Of a stretch of DNA of 64,000 bases, positions 35,139 to 44,777 are shown in pieces (within the stretch, counting starts at the first letter, position 1; every line of letters starts with the position of its first letter). The stretch is taken from the NCBI RefSeq assembly GCF_003003255.1, contig NZ_PVTD01000002.1:124001-188000 (forward strand), in the 5' to 3' direction. The stretch is from Aliiruegeria haliotis (GTDB taxonomy: Bacteria; Pseudomonadota; Alphaproteobacteria; Rhodobacterales; Rhodobacteraceae). A program made the translations under genes and the position numbers. The notes beneath the pieces are model-generated. The model was not told the origin of the DNA. It was given only the letters and a program-made list of their open reading frames with translations, and made no database searches.

Positions 35139-38100
35139 ATGATCCCGACCTTTTCCCTGATCCTCGACGAAGACGGAATTGCCCTCGAACACCGATCCTC
35201 CGCCGGTTGGGAAAGACTTGGCAGCGTATCCATCGACACGCCGGACCTGACCGGCGCTCTGGCCGCGCTCCGGGCGCAGGCGATCGCCTTGGCCGGAGAC
35301 ACGCCACTGCGCAGCCGCCTTGTCATCCCGAACTCGCAGATCCTCTATACCTCGACCCCGGCCAGCGGCCTTGGGGATGACGCCGACGAGGCGCGTATTC
35401 TGAGTGAGCTTGATGGCGCAACTCCCTACGATGTCGAGGAAATCACCTTCGACTGGCATGCCGATGGAGAGCTGTTGCGAGTTGCGGCGGTGGCGCGTGA
35501 AACCCTTCAGGAGGCAGAGGATTTTGCAGCCGGGCACGGGTTCGCGCCGGTCTGCTTCGTCTCCATCCCGGAGGATGACGGGTTTGCGGGCGAGGCCTAT
35601 TTCGGCAAGACGCAACAGGCCGCGATCCTGTCCTCACCGGACACGCTGAACGCAGCCGAGGCGGCCGCGACTTTCGACGACGTCGCCGAACCGGTTGCGA
35701 TCGAAGAGCCCGCTCCGCAGGTGGATTGGCAAGACCAGGCCGAGACCGCTCCGGACCCCGAGCCCGGGACCGGTGCCGATGTTGGCGCACCGCCTGCCGA
35801 TCCGGCCATTGGCCAGCCCCAAGCTACAGCGGCTGCGCCTGACCCCGTTGACGTGCCAGTTGCGACGGCTGCGGACGCCCCGACGGATCATTCCGCGTCT
35901 GAACCTGCTGCTGAAGCCGACACGGATCCGGCGGATCTGGCAGCCGCGATTGGTCCGGCAATAGCAAAGCCCAAGCCGGAAGCGGACCTCATTGCGGAGT
36001 CTGAGGACCCCGACATTGCAAGTTCGGACAGGGCAGCCACGAAAGGCGCCCCGGCGGAACCGGACAATGAACCCCGGCCATCTGCGACAGATGCGGGTCC
36101 GGCAGCGGACGCTCCCGCCGCTCCGCCGGCGACGGAGCCGCCCGAAGAGGTCAAACCGCTTGAACCTCTGATCGCCTTCAGCTCGATCCGGGGGAACTAC
36201 GACACAGCAGGCGCTGCAACCAGCGAGGACAAGTCACCCACATCGACAGCCGAGCCAACACCGCCAGCACGGACGCCTCAAACCGTCAAGGATACGGCCG
36301 CCGACACGCAAAAGGGCAAGACCAAGGCCGGTAGGAAAGCGAAAGCCAGTGCAAAGGGCAAAGGCCGAAAAACGCCGAAGGTCACTGCGGCGGCACGATC
36401 AAGCACGGCATTGCCGACAGAGCCGGCGCTGACATCGCAGGCGCCCAGCACGCCGTCCCCCGCCGCGCCCAAGGTTGCGGTTGCCGTTCGGGGGGCCGTG
36501 CAGTCCGGTATGTCGGAGGCGGAGGTGCTTACGGTCTTCGGGGCGCGAAAGTCTGCGGCCGGGCGGCGTAGCGGTCGGGCAATCGGCCTCGCTGTCGCTG
36601 CCTCGATTGCTGCGGTCGTGGGACTGGCCGCGCTCTGGGCGGTGGCCTTTGCACCGTCCGTTGACATCACGTTGGCCCCAAATGCGGAAACGGAGTCTGC
36701 GTTGCTGTCGCCGGAAGCGGTGGTGCCACTTCAGGACGAACGCCCCTCGCCCGCTGATGCGCTGATCACGCCGGCCCCGCAAGTGCCCGAAGGCGAGGAA
36801 AGTGCCCTCTCCCTTCCCGGAACCGAGGGCGCTGCGCCCCGGACAGGGGCGGAAGGCGCTGCGCCCGGGCTGACCACGGACCCAGAGCCCGACAGCCCAC
36901 AATCGGTCGCCGAACCGGTGCCCCCCGTGGTTCCGACAACGCTCGATCCCGATGCCGCCCGCGCCGCCTATGCTGTCACCGGAATCTGGCAACGCGCGCC
37001 GGAGCGGGGGTTCCTGCCGGAAGACGACCAGCTGGACGATCTCTACGTGGCTTCGATCGATCCCGAAGTAATCCCGCAAGACCCGGTCGCGCTTCCCCAG
37101 ACATCGTCCGACAGTGATATCGACCCGACACTGCCCAGATCGCCCAACGCAACGCAGACGGCACCGAACGAGGGCGACACCGTCTCCCTTCGCGATGCGC
37201 CGACCGCGCCCGGGTTGAGCGACACTCCTGCGACCCTGGATGGGACGGAGCCGCTTGCGGAAAGTAGTGCGACAGGGGCGGAGGGTGTGATCGTCCGGAA
37301 AGGCCGCCCCTTCGTGGTACCGCCGCGCCGGCCGGAGACGCTCGACACCTCGACCGCAACGCTCGTGCCCGAAGCGGAGAACCCGCTGGCCGAGTTCAAT
37401 CCTCGCCGACGCCCGGGCGACCTTGTCGAAACCAACGAGAAGGCCACGCTCGGCGGGCGGACCCGGGCACAGCTGGCGCGTATTCGACCGGCACCGCGAC
37501 CGGCCTCCACTCAGGAGACGACCATCGCGCTTGCCGAGGCGGCGCGCATGGCCGACGCGGAAACCGAACGGGGCCAGGAAGCCATCGCCGCCGAAGATCC
37601 CCTGACACCCGAGCAGAAGGCCCTCGCCGTGGATCTGGCGACCGCCACGAGGCGTGCGGTCCCCGTTTCCCCGATGCCGCGGCTCAAACCCGCCAACATC
37701 TCCCAGATCGCCAACCGCGCGCGTTTGCAGCAGACCATCGTGGAACAGCAAGCCGCGGAAGCGGCTGCGCTGGCTGCGCAACAGCAGCGCCTGACAGACC
37801 AGCAGGCAGCCGAGCAACGCAAGCTGGCCGCCGCGAAGGCCGCCGAACAGCAGAAACTGGCCGTTGCAAGAGCCGCGCAGGAGGCGGAACGAAATAAACA
37901 GGCTGCGATCGCGGCCGCCAAGCAGAAGCAGGCTGCCGAGAAAGCCGCCGCTGCCTCCGCCGCCCGAAGCTCCGGCCCTGCCGTGTCCCGTGCCCAGCGT
38001 GCCAAACCGACCGCGCCAAGCTCCAAGGCCGTGGCCCGGCGCGCCACCGTGAAGAACGCGCTGGCGCTCAACAAGGTTTCGCTGATTGGTGTCTACGGCA

Positions 38101-38264
38101 CGTCGAGCAAGCGCCGGGCGCTGGTTCGCCTGCCATCCGGACGGTACGTGAAAGTGAAAGTGGGAGACCGGCTCGACGGTGGCCGCGTCGCCGCCATCGG
38201 TCAGGGAGACCTGCGCTACAAGAAGGGCAGCCGGACCGTGACGATCAAGATGCCCAAGGGCTGA
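35139..38264 (+). CDS. giant single-pass protein, PilM/GspL-like head and GspC/PilP-like tail
   Basis: A 1041-residue protein in three parts. Residues 1-160 (ILDEDGIALEHR...) resemble the actin-like head seen in PilM/GspL proteins, without an intact nucleotide motif that I can identify. Residues 160-455 are Pro/Ala/Asp-rich and probably disordered, with a Lys-rich patch before the membrane. One membrane helix, AIGLAVAASIAAVVGLAALW, lies at about 485-510. Then follows a second acidic disordered region, an Ala/Gln/Lys coiled coil (about 870-955), and a compact C-terminal beta domain, RRALVRLPSGRYVKVKVGD and onward, like the secretin-linking domain of PilP/GspC. Orientation would put the tail in the periplasm. 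A pilus or secretion scaffold role is inference. The ATG chosen fits the start of the folded head. Confidence 0.72.
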   Translation: MIPTFSLILDEDGIALEHRSSAGWERLGSVSIDTPDLTGALAALRAQAIALAGDTPLRSRLVIPNSQILYTSTPASGLGDDADEARILSELDGATPYDVEEITFDWHADGELLRVAAVARETLQEAEDFAAGHGFAPVCFVSIPEDDGFAGEAYFGKTQQAAILSSPDTLNAAEAAATFDDVAEPVAIEEPAPQVDWQDQAETAPDPEPGTGADVGAPPADPAIGQPQATAAAPDPVDVPVATAADAPTDHSASEPAAEADTDPADLAAAIGPAIAKPKPEADLIAESEDPDIASSDRAATKGAPAEPDNEPRPSATDAGPAADAPAAPPATEPPEEVKPLEPLIAFSSIRGNYDTAGAATSEDKSPTSTAEPTPPARTPQTVKDTAADTQKGKTKAGRKAKASAKGKGRKTPKVTAAARSSTALPTEPALTSQAPSTPSPAAPKVAVAVRGAVQSGMSEAEVLTVFGARKSAAGRRSGRAIGLAVAASIAAVVGLAALWAVAFAPSVDITLAPNAETESALLSPEAVVPLQDERPSPADALITPAPQVPEGEESALSLPGTEGAAPRTGAEGAAPGLTTDPEPDSPQSVAEPVPPVVPTTLDPDAARAAYAVTGIWQRAPERGFLPEDDQLDDLYVASIDPEVIPQDPVALPQTSSDSDIDPTLPRSPNATQTAPNEGDTVSLRDAPTAPGLSDTPATLDGTEPLAESSATGAEGVIVRKGRPFVVPPRRPETLDTSTATLVPEAENPLAEFNPRRRPGDLVETNEKATLGGRTRAQLARIRPAPRPASTQETTIALAEAARMADAETERGQEAIAAEDPLTPEQKALAVDLATATRRAVPVSPMPRLKPANISQIANRARLQQTIVEQQAAEAAALAAQQQRLTDQQAAEQRKLAAAKAAEQQKLAVARAAQEAERNKQAAIAAAKQKQAAEKAAAASAARSSGPAVSRAQRAKPTAPSSKAVARRATVKNALALNKVSLIGVYGTSSKRRALVRLPSGRYVKVKVGDRLDGGRVAAIGQGDLRYKKGSRTVTIKMPKG

Positions 38265-38658
38265 CCCCGGCCAGAGGTGCTTGAGCCGGGGGCACGCCAG
38301 CCCGCCGGCCACCGGCTTCGTCGTCTATTACGACGATTGAGGGCACCACACTGATATGTCGGGGCGCCATGAACGCAACCAACATCCCGGCGCCGATTTA
38401 TGTGGAACCGCCTTTGCCCATCGGCTGAGCCGTGCAAGCAAGGTCGGCGCGTATGCCGGGGCCGGCCCATGCGCGCCGAGAGTCCGGTCCACGGCAACGG
38501 GTTGGCAATCGGTATGCACAGGGAGAGTCCAAACGCTGCGAGTTTCGTCCCCGGGTCGGGCTTTTTGCACACCGCCGGTCACAGCCCTGTGCCAGGCACT
38601 TGCGTCATTGCGACTCGGCATGGGATGACAGGCAGAGACGCCCAACGAGGATCACCGG

Positions 38659-40593
38659 ATGGAAGGCTTCTTCGACGACGCCACGATATTGCTCGGCGCC
38701 GCCGTGATCGGCGTGCCGATTGCGGCACGCCTCGGCCTCGGGTCGGTGCTGGGCTACCTGCTTGCGGGTATCGCCATCGGGCCGCTGCTGACGCTTGTCG
38801 GCGTCGAACCGGAAACGCTCCGTCACTATGCCGAATTCGGCGTGGTGATGATGCTGTTCCTGATCGGGCTCGAGCTGGAACCGCGCACCCTCTGGGCCAT
38901 GCGCCACACCCTGATCGGGCTCGGCGGGATGCAGATCGCGCTGACGGTGGCCGTGGTGACTGCATTGTCCTACCTGATGGGCGAATCCCTGAACATGTCG
39001 ATCGCCATCGGCATGATCCTTGCGCTATCCTCCACCGCCATTGTCCTTCAGACACTTTCCGAGAAGGGCCTGATGAAGACACCGGGGGGGAAGGCCACCT
39101 TCTCCGTTCTGCTCACGCAGGATATCGCCGTCATCCCGATGCTGGCGCTGATGCCCTTGCTGGCCATGCCCGCAGTCCCGCAACTCGATCCCTCGGGGAT
39201 CATCCTGCGGGCCGGTGAGGCTGCTGCCCACGCGGATGAGCATGGGCACGGCGCCCATTTCTCCCTGATCGAGGGGCTCGCGGGCTGGCAGGCCACAATG
39301 GTGATCGTGACAGTCATCGTCACCGTCATCCTCGCCGGCATGTACCTATCGCCCTTGCTGTTTCGCTATGCCCACATGGCAAAGCTGAGAGAGATCCACA
39401 CCGCCACCGCTCTGCTGGTCCTTTTCGGGATCGCCTACCTTATGGTGTTGATCGGTCTTTCTCCTGCGCTCGGCGCCTTCCTTGGTGGCGTTGTGCTGGC
39501 CTCCAGCGAGTTCCGGCACGAGCTGGAATCCAATATCGAGCCCTTCAAGGGCCTGCTGCTCGGCGTTTTCTTCATGTCGGTGGGCGCGGGCATCGACTTC
39601 CGCGTGATGTTCGACGACGCCGCCAACATTCTGGGATTGACGGCTCTGCTGGTCTTCGTGAAGGCCGGAATCCTTCTGTTCCTCACGCGCCTCTTCGGCC
39701 TGCATAAACGGGACAAATGGCTCTTCACCCTCGGACTTGCCCAGGCCGGGGAGTTCGGTTTCGTGCTGATTTCCTTCTCGTTGCAGGAAAACGTTCTGCC
39801 CGAGCGACTTGCGCAGACGTTGCTGCTGGTCGTGGCACTTTCGATGCTGATCACACCCCTGCTCTTTATTCTCTACGACTGGATCTCGCACCACCTCGGC
39901 GAGCATACCGAGGCCACGGACGTCCATCGCAAGCATGACGAGATTGACGAGGATGCCCCGGTGATCATCGCCGGAATCGGGCGTTTTGGTCAGGTGGTGA
40001 ACCGGATGGTGGAAATGGCGGGCTTGAAATGTACCGTTCTCGACCACGATCTCGCCGCTATCGAGTTGATGCGGCATTTCGGTTTCAAGGCCTTCTACGG
40101 CGACCCGACCCGACCGGTTCTGCTGCATGCGGCGGGATTGAAGACCGCCCGGGTGCTGGTTGCCTGTCTCGACGACAAGCACGCCAGCACGCGGCTTGTC
40201 CGATATGCCCGTTCGCAACGACCGGACCTGCATATCGTCGCCCGGGCCCACGACAGGGTGCATGTCTACGAACTGTACCAGGCCGGTGCGGATGATATCG
40301 TGCGGGAAATGTTCGACAGCTCACTCCGGGCAGCGCGCTACGTGCTTGAGAACATGGATTTCTCCGAGTTCGAGGCCAACGAGATGGAGCGCACCTTCTA
40401 CAAACATGATCGGATGACACTGCGCGAGTTGGCACCGCTCTGGGAGCCCGGGCGCGCGCTGAAGGACAACCCGGCCTATCTGGCCCGGGCGCGCGAGCTC
40501 AACAAGGAACTGGAAACCGCGCTTGTCGCCGCTGTCGTCGATGAGGAAGCCGAGGACAAGGCAACGGAGACGCGACCCAAAACGGTAGAATAG
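38659..40593 (+). CDS. Kef-type K+/H+ antiporter (CPA2) with RCK domain
   Basis: A 644-residue inner-membrane antiporter. About twelve membrane segments fill residues 1-410, with CPA2 motifs GYLLAGIAIGP, FLIGLELEPRTLW, SSTAIVLQTL, LTQDIAVIPML and GAFLGGVVLASSEFRHELESNIEPFKGLLLG. A TrkA-N domain follows (PVIIAGIGRFGQVVNRMVEMAGLKC..., with GxGxxG and the D of VLDHD), which should bind NAD(H). The C-terminal tail is Glu/Lys-rich. In the Kef family this exports K+ in exchange for H+, in KefB/C under glutathione adduct control. The start follows GAGG. Confidence 0.93.
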   Translation: MEGFFDDATILLGAAVIGVPIAARLGLGSVLGYLLAGIAIGPLLTLVGVEPETLRHYAEFGVVMMLFLIGLELEPRTLWAMRHTLIGLGGMQIALTVAVVTALSYLMGESLNMSIAIGMILALSSTAIVLQTLSEKGLMKTPGGKATFSVLLTQDIAVIPMLALMPLLAMPAVPQLDPSGIILRAGEAAAHADEHGHGAHFSLIEGLAGWQATMVIVTVIVTVILAGMYLSPLLFRYAHMAKLREIHTATALLVLFGIAYLMVLIGLSPALGAFLGGVVLASSEFRHELESNIEPFKGLLLGVFFMSVGAGIDFRVMFDDAANILGLTALLVFVKAGILLFLTRLFGLHKRDKWLFTLGLAQAGEFGFVLISFSLQENVLPERLAQTLLLVVALSMLITPLLFILYDWISHHLGEHTEATDVHRKHDEIDEDAPVIIAGIGRFGQVVNRMVEMAGLKCTVLDHDLAAIELMRHFGFKAFYGDPTRPVLLHAAGLKTARVLVACLDDKHASTRLVRYARSQRPDLHIVARAHDRVHVYELYQAGADDIVREMFDSSLRAARYVLENMDFSEFEANEMERTFYKHDRMTLRELAPLWEPGRALKDNPAYLARARELNKELETALVAAVVDEEAEDKATETRPKTVE

Positions 40594-41053
40594 GCGCCGC
40601 TCCGCCCCGGACCTGACGGGGCCGGGAAGATCGGTTTCGTGTCGGTAATGGGGATGCATCGGCCGTAGACACAGGACCGAAGCGCAAGAGGTCAATCGAC
40701 CGCGGACTCAACGCGCGCGTCTACGTGCCACCGCCAGCGGTGATCGTAAACTCACCCATTGGCCGGACAGCCAAACGGTTGGAATGCAGGCTGTCGCGGC
40801 AACGCATCAGGACAAAGGTGCGCCTTGAATCGACCAGAGCAGCCAAAGCTATCAGAGCGAACTGAGCCACTGCTCCGCCGTGCGGCTCACTGACACCACA
40901 GGCGGTGCGGGCATCGTCAAACGCCGTCTTCGCCACCCGGCATGGCGCGCCTCATGGGCACGCGTCTGCTTTGCGTATCGGAGTCGTTCGGTCTCCCCGG
41001 TTTGCGTCAGCCGCAACTGTGGGCCGACGCCATACCGGCAGAGGACCTGGCCG
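40594..41053. other. intergenic region between convergent antiporter and cobT genes
   Basis: About 460 bases. A GTG-started 71-codon frame on the minus strand (40721-40936) exists but has no ribosome site or recognisable product. No cobalamin riboswitch could be seen, and none would be expected at this 3' side. Confidence 0.35.
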
Positions 41054-42076
41054 CTATCCGTCGGAAACGCCCGCTTCTGCGAAGCTCGCCATGCCGGAAT
41101 GGCACGCCACCGCGCCTTTCAACACGCCTATCGCCAGCGCCCCGCCGGATCCTTCGCCGAGTCGCAGGCCAAGGCTCAGAAGCGGTTCCTTTCCCAGCTT
41201 CTGCAACATGGCCGAATGCGCCCCTTCGGCAGAAACATGGCCGGCCACGGTGTGGTCCAGCGCGCCGGGTGTGACCGCCTCCAGCACCGCGGCGGCGGCG
41301 GTGCAGATGAATCCATCGAGGATCACCGGGATCCTGTGGTGACGTGCAGCGAGGATGGCACCGGACATCGCCGCGATCTCCCGTCCGCCAAGCCGCCGCA
41401 GGACCTCAAGCGGATCACCAAGGGCATCGGCATGCACCGACAGCCCTTCATCGACCACGGCACGTTTGCGGGCGAGCGCCTCGTCGTTGACGCCGGAGCC
41501 GCGACCGACCCAGCCTGCGGCCCCACCGCCGTAGAGACCCGCGGCAATCGCGGCCGCCGAGGTCGTATTGCCGATCCCCATCTCGCCAACGACCAGCAGG
41601 TCCGCTTCGGGAGAGACAGCTTCCCAGCCCGCCACCATCGCGGCCACGAAGTCTGCCTCGCTCATCGCCGGGCTTTCGGTGAAATCCGCCGTCGGCCTGT
41701 CGAGGTCGAGGGCCACCACGCTCATGTCCGCTCCGAAGGCCTTCGAAAGCTGGTTTATCGCGGCACCGTCATTGTGGAAGTTCGCCACCATCTGCACCGT
41801 GACTTCAATCGGGAAGGCCGACACACCTTTCGCGGCGACGCCGTGGTTCCCCGCGAAGACAATGGTCTGCGGTTTCTCCAACTTCGGTCTCGCGTCGCCA
41901 CGCCATCCGGCGTACCAGATCGCCAGTTCCTCAAGCCGCCCGAGCGCCGCCGGCGGCTTGGTCAACGTCGCGTTCCGCGCATCGGCGCCTGCGGTCGCGT
42001 TGGCGTCGGGTTTCGGGAGGTCGGACAGGGCGGCGCGAATTCCGGCGATGTCGGTGAAGGGAGGCGTTCTGGTCAT
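41054..42076 (-). CDS. cobT: nicotinate-nucleotide--dimethylbenzimidazole phosphoribosyltransferase
   Basis: Makes alpha-ribazole 5'-phosphate for the lower ligand of cobalamin. It has 340 residues, the standard CobT length. Key blocks are [49 protein letters not shown] and the C-terminal [10 protein letters not shown], whose Glu corresponds to the catalytic base. The start is the ATG opening [14 protein letters not shown]. The gene is divergent from cobS with only 77 bases between starts, so both promoters must lie in that gap. Confidence 0.95.
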   Translation of the reverse strand: MTRTPPFTDIAGIRAALSDLPKPDANATAGADARNATLTKPPAALGRLEELAIWYAGWRGDARPKLEKPQTIVFAGNHGVAAKGVSAFPIEVTVQMVANFHNDGAAINQLSKAFGADMSVVALDLDRPTADFTESPAMSEADFVAAMVAGWEAVSPEADLLVVGEMGIGNTTSAAAIAAGLYGGGAAGWVGRGSGVNDEALARKRAVVDEGLSVHADALGDPLEVLRRLGGREIAAMSGAILAARHHRIPVILDGFICTAAAAVLEAVTPGALDHTVAGHVSAEGAHSAMLQKLGKEPLLSLGLRLGEGSGGALAIGVLKGAVACHSGMASFAEAGVSDG

Positions 42077-42153
42077 GGTATACCCCGTGGCTTGTTTCCC
42101 CGCTTCTGCCGCCATATGCCTGCCGGGACAAGAGCTTGCGGAGCATTCCACCT

Positions 42154-42912
42154 ATGCCGAACCAGCGACCCTACAGCCCGTTGCGCGACATCGCGCTGGC
42201 CACCGCCCTGCTCTCCCGCCTGCCAGTGCCGGTAGATGCGGATTTCGCCCGGTCTCGCGGGGCCAAGGCCGCCTGGGCCTATCCACTGGCGGGACTGTTT
42301 GTCGCTGCAATCGCGGGCGGTCTTGGCCTTCTGCTCCTCTGGCTCGGGCTGCCGGGATCGCTCGCCGCCGGAATTGCGCTCGGCGCACAGATCGTCATGA
42401 CCGGCGCGATGCACGAGGATGGGTTGGCAGATGCGGCCGATGGCCTCTGGGGCGGATGGGACAAGGAACGGCGGCTGGAGATCATGAAGGACAGCCGCAT
42501 CGGCACCTACGGAGTCATCGCGCTGGTGCTGTCCGTCGGGTTGCGCTGGAGCGCCCTGACGGCACTGGCCGACCACCTGCTGCCCGCCATGCTTGTTGCC
42601 GCGCTGCTGAGCCGTGCTGTCATGCTGTTCGTCATGGCCGCGCTGCCGAACGCGCGGGACGGCGGGCTGTCGAAATCCATCGGCCGCCCGGACCTGATGA
42701 CGGCGACCATCGGGGCGGGCCTCGCCTTTGCGGTCTCACTTGCAATCGTCGGCACGACCGGCCTGCCGCTTGCTCTGGTGACACTGCTGGCCGCGCTGGC
42801 CTGTGCGGCCATCGCCCAGACCAAGATCGGCGGCCAGACCGGCGATATCCTCGGTGCGACACAGCAAATCAGCGCGATCTGCTGCCTTGCCGCCGCGACT
42901 GCCCTTATGTGA
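42154..42912 (+). CDS. cobS: adenosylcobinamide-GDP ribazoletransferase (cobalamin synthase)
   Basis: Inner-membrane enzyme that joins adenosylcobinamide-GDP to alpha-ribazole, the final assembly of cobalamin. It has 252 residues with about six hydrophobic helices. The signature MHEDGLADAADGLWGGWDKERRLEIMKDSRIGTYG contains the acidic residues typical of the active site. The start is the ATG at PNQRPYSPLRD. It stands opposite cobT, with which it shares the short control region. Confidence 0.95.
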   Translation: MPNQRPYSPLRDIALATALLSRLPVPVDADFARSRGAKAAWAYPLAGLFVAAIAGGLGLLLLWLGLPGSLAAGIALGAQIVMTGAMHEDGLADAADGLWGGWDKERRLEIMKDSRIGTYGVIALVLSVGLRWSALTALADHLLPAMLVAALLSRAVMLFVMAALPNARDGGLSKSIGRPDLMTATIGAGLAFAVSLAIVGTTGLPLALVTLLAALACAAIAQTKIGGQTGDILGATQQISAICCLAAATALM

Positions 42913-43109
42913 CGGCCAAGTCGAACGGGAGACCGGTGGTTCATACCGTCAGAGGTTGGTGATCCAGATGAAGTCCGGGGAATGCGCACCACATTGCTTG
43001 CAAGAGCGGAGACCAGCGGACACCGGGAAACCCCGCTCACCCTCCCAAAGCGCCACGCGCAGGCTGGACTGACGATTCTGCGCGGATATGGCATCGCAGA
43101 AACGAAAGA

Positions 43110-43127
43110 AGGGGCCCGAGGGCCCCT
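43110..43127 (-). terminator. terminator of carD
   Basis: On the minus strand the stem AGGGGCC/GGCCCCT with a four-base loop is followed by TTCTTTCGTTTC. It begins 26 bases after the carD stop. Confidence 0.7.
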
Positions 43128-43152
43128 CCAGATACCGCTGATCGACGTCGGT

Positions 43153-43665
43153 TCAGGCAGCCACGCGGCTCACGAGAACGTCGTCGATCTGCTTCTGCGC
43201 ATCAACCTCGCCGAGACCGGAGACCGCGGCGATTTCGCGGGTCAGGCGCTCCAACGCGGCCTCGTAGAGCTGCCGTTCGGAATAGGATTGCTCCCGCTGG
43301 TCATCCGTGCGGTGCAGGTCGCGCACGACTTCCGCAATCGCGATCAGGTCGCCGGAGTTGATCTTCTGCTCGTATTCCTGGGCGCGGCGGGACCACATCG
43401 CCCGCTTCACCTTGGCCTTGCCCTTCAGCGTGGTCATCGCCTTGGACACGACATCGGGAGAACTGAGTCCACGCATGCCGACGGCCGTGGCCTTGTTGGT
43501 CGGGACCCGCAAGGTCATCTTGTCCTTCTCGAAGGAGATCACGAACAGCTCAAGCGAGATCCCGGCGATCTCCTGCTCCTCGATGGACACGATTTGCCCA
43601 ACGCCATGGGCGGGGTATACAACGTAGTCGTTCGGACGAAATTCGGGTTTCTTGGTCTTGGTCAT
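43153..43665 (-). CDS. CarD-family transcription regulator
   Basis: A 170-residue RNA-polymerase-binding regulator that stabilises open complexes at rRNA and many other promoters in alphaproteobacteria. The N-terminal Tudor-like RNAP-interaction domain reads FRPNDYVVYPAHGVGQIVSIEEQEIAG, and the helical C-domain contains KAMWSRRAQEYEQKINSGDLIAIAEVVRDLHR with the conserved Trp. It is a single gene bounded by terminators on both sides and is normal in length. Confidence 0.95.
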   Translation of the reverse strand: MTKTKKPEFRPNDYVVYPAHGVGQIVSIEEQEIAGISLELFVISFEKDKMTLRVPTNKATAVGMRGLSSPDVVSKAMTTLKGKAKVKRAMWSRRAQEYEQKINSGDLIAIAEVVRDLHRTDDQREQSYSERQLYEAALERLTREIAAVSGLGEVDAQKQIDDVLVSRVAA

Positions 43666-43696
43666 ATGTACCCCTCGAGTGGACCCCCGCCAGAGC

Positions 43697-43738
43697 CAAA
43701 AAAAGCTTCTCCCGGAAAACCATCTTTCCGGAGAAGCT
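43697..43738 (-). terminator. rho-independent terminator of the ferredoxin gene
   Basis: Read on the minus strand, AGCTTCTCCGGAAA pairs with TTTCCGGGAGAAGCT (one bulge) and is followed by seven Ts. It separates fdxA from carD, which lies downstream on the same strand. Confidence 0.85.
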
Positions 43739-43990
43739 ACATTTCAGGGCCCATGATTTCCACCTTACTGGTGAGCAGCCCCAGCAGGCGGGTGTCAGAA
43801 TTCAAAGCTCATCGCTTATCAACATAGCAAATTCGGGGTCCTTTTTAAAGTGCCGCAGTGCGGCACCACCCGAATATCCCTTGTTTTCCTAAGCAATGCG
43901 CAAATTCTTGCCACCGGCTGCTTGCGCAATCCGGCGCATATTCGCCACTGCGATCTGCGCGAATCAGTTATTGGATACGACGATTCGGTG

Positions 43991-44326
43991 TCAGCCGCCC
44001 TCGCCCGGCTCCTCGGACAAAAGCTCCAGCTTGCCCGGCTTGCCGTCCATCTCGTCGGCAGTGGGCATCGGGTCCTTCTTGGACACGATAACCGGCCAGA
44101 GTTCGGCGTATTTCCGGTTCAGTTCGACCCATTTCTCCATGTCCGGCTCAGTGTCCGGGCGGATGGCGTCGGCGGGGCACTCGGGCTCGCAGACGCCGCA
44201 ATCGATGCATTCGTCGGGATGAATCGCCAGGAAATTCTCGCCTTCGTAGAAACAGTCCACGGGGCAGACTTCCACGCAGTCGGTGTATTTGCAGGCAATG
44301 CAATTGTCCGTGACGACATAGGTCAT
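43991..44326 (-). CDS. fdxA: 7Fe ferredoxin (FdxA)
   Basis: A 111-residue ferredoxin with one [3Fe-4S] and one [4Fe-4S] cluster. Cluster ligands lie in [17 protein letters not shown] and [12 protein letters not shown] near the N-terminus. The C-terminal extension (residues 60-111) with [19 protein letters not shown] is typical of the Azotobacter FdI/FdxA type. The start chosen is MTYVVTDNC, the invariant family start; an ATG four codons upstream is less likely. The redox partner is not indicated by neighbours. It is followed by a strong terminator. Confidence 0.95.
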   Translation of the reverse strand: MTYVVTDNCIACKYTDCVEVCPVDCFYEGENFLAIHPDECIDCGVCEPECPADAIRPDTEPDMEKWVELNRKYAELWPVIVSKKDPMPTADEMDGKPGKLELLSEEPGEGG

Positions 44327-44374
44327 GACTGTCTCCAAACTAGGCTAGGCCGTCACCTAGCCGGTTGGCGTCCG

Positions 44375-44749
44375 CTATTCAAGCGGATCGGGTCGAGAAT
44401 TGATGAGTCTGCGACGTTCCTTTTTGGTCGGCCGCGGACCGCTGCGTTCAAGTGGTCGCTGGGAGGGCTGTTCGGAGGGCGGCGAAAGGTCCTCGTAGAG
44501 CGCCTGCGCCTCCGGCGCGGGGCCGCGCCGGGCGCCGAGGGCGAGGATCTTCACAACCCGGATCGCATTGGCCTGCGGAAAGGTCAGAACGTCCCCAGCG
44601 GACACGCTCCGCGCCGGTTTCGAGATCTTCTGCGCATTGACACGGACCTTGCCCTCCGAGACCTGTTTTGCGGCGAGGCTGCGCGTCTTGAAGAAACGCG
44701 CATGCCAAAGCCACTTGTCGATCCGAAGGCTGTCGGGGGCCTCAGTCAT
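44375..44749 (-). CDS. S4-domain RNA-binding protein (Hsp15-like)
   Basis: A 124-residue protein with the S4 RNA-binding fold: LRIDKWLWHARFFKTRSLAAKQVSEGKVRVNAQKISKPARSV. The rest is a basic, Arg/Pro-rich tail. Hsp15 of E. coli binds 50S subunits carrying a stalled nascent chain; the equivalent role here is inferred. It lies 28 bases after the helicase stop on the same strand and is probably co-transcribed with it. Confidence 0.9.
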   Translation of the reverse strand: MTEAPDSLRIDKWLWHARFFKTRSLAAKQVSEGKVRVNAQKISKPARSVSAGDVLTFPQANAIRVVKILALGARRGPAPEAQALYEDLSPPSEQPSQRPLERSGPRPTKKERRRLINSRPDPLE

Positions 44750-44777
44750 TGCGCCCGGCCCCGGTTCGCGCGCCGGC

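Noticed and set aside
36399-38312. 637-codon minus-strand frame opposite the giant protein
   Set aside because: It is Gly/Arg-rich antisense of the plus-strand gene, whose N- and C-terminal domains look folded; no start signal.
40721-40936. 71-codon minus-strand frame with GTG start
   Set aside because: No ribosome site, no recognisable family and weak codon bias.
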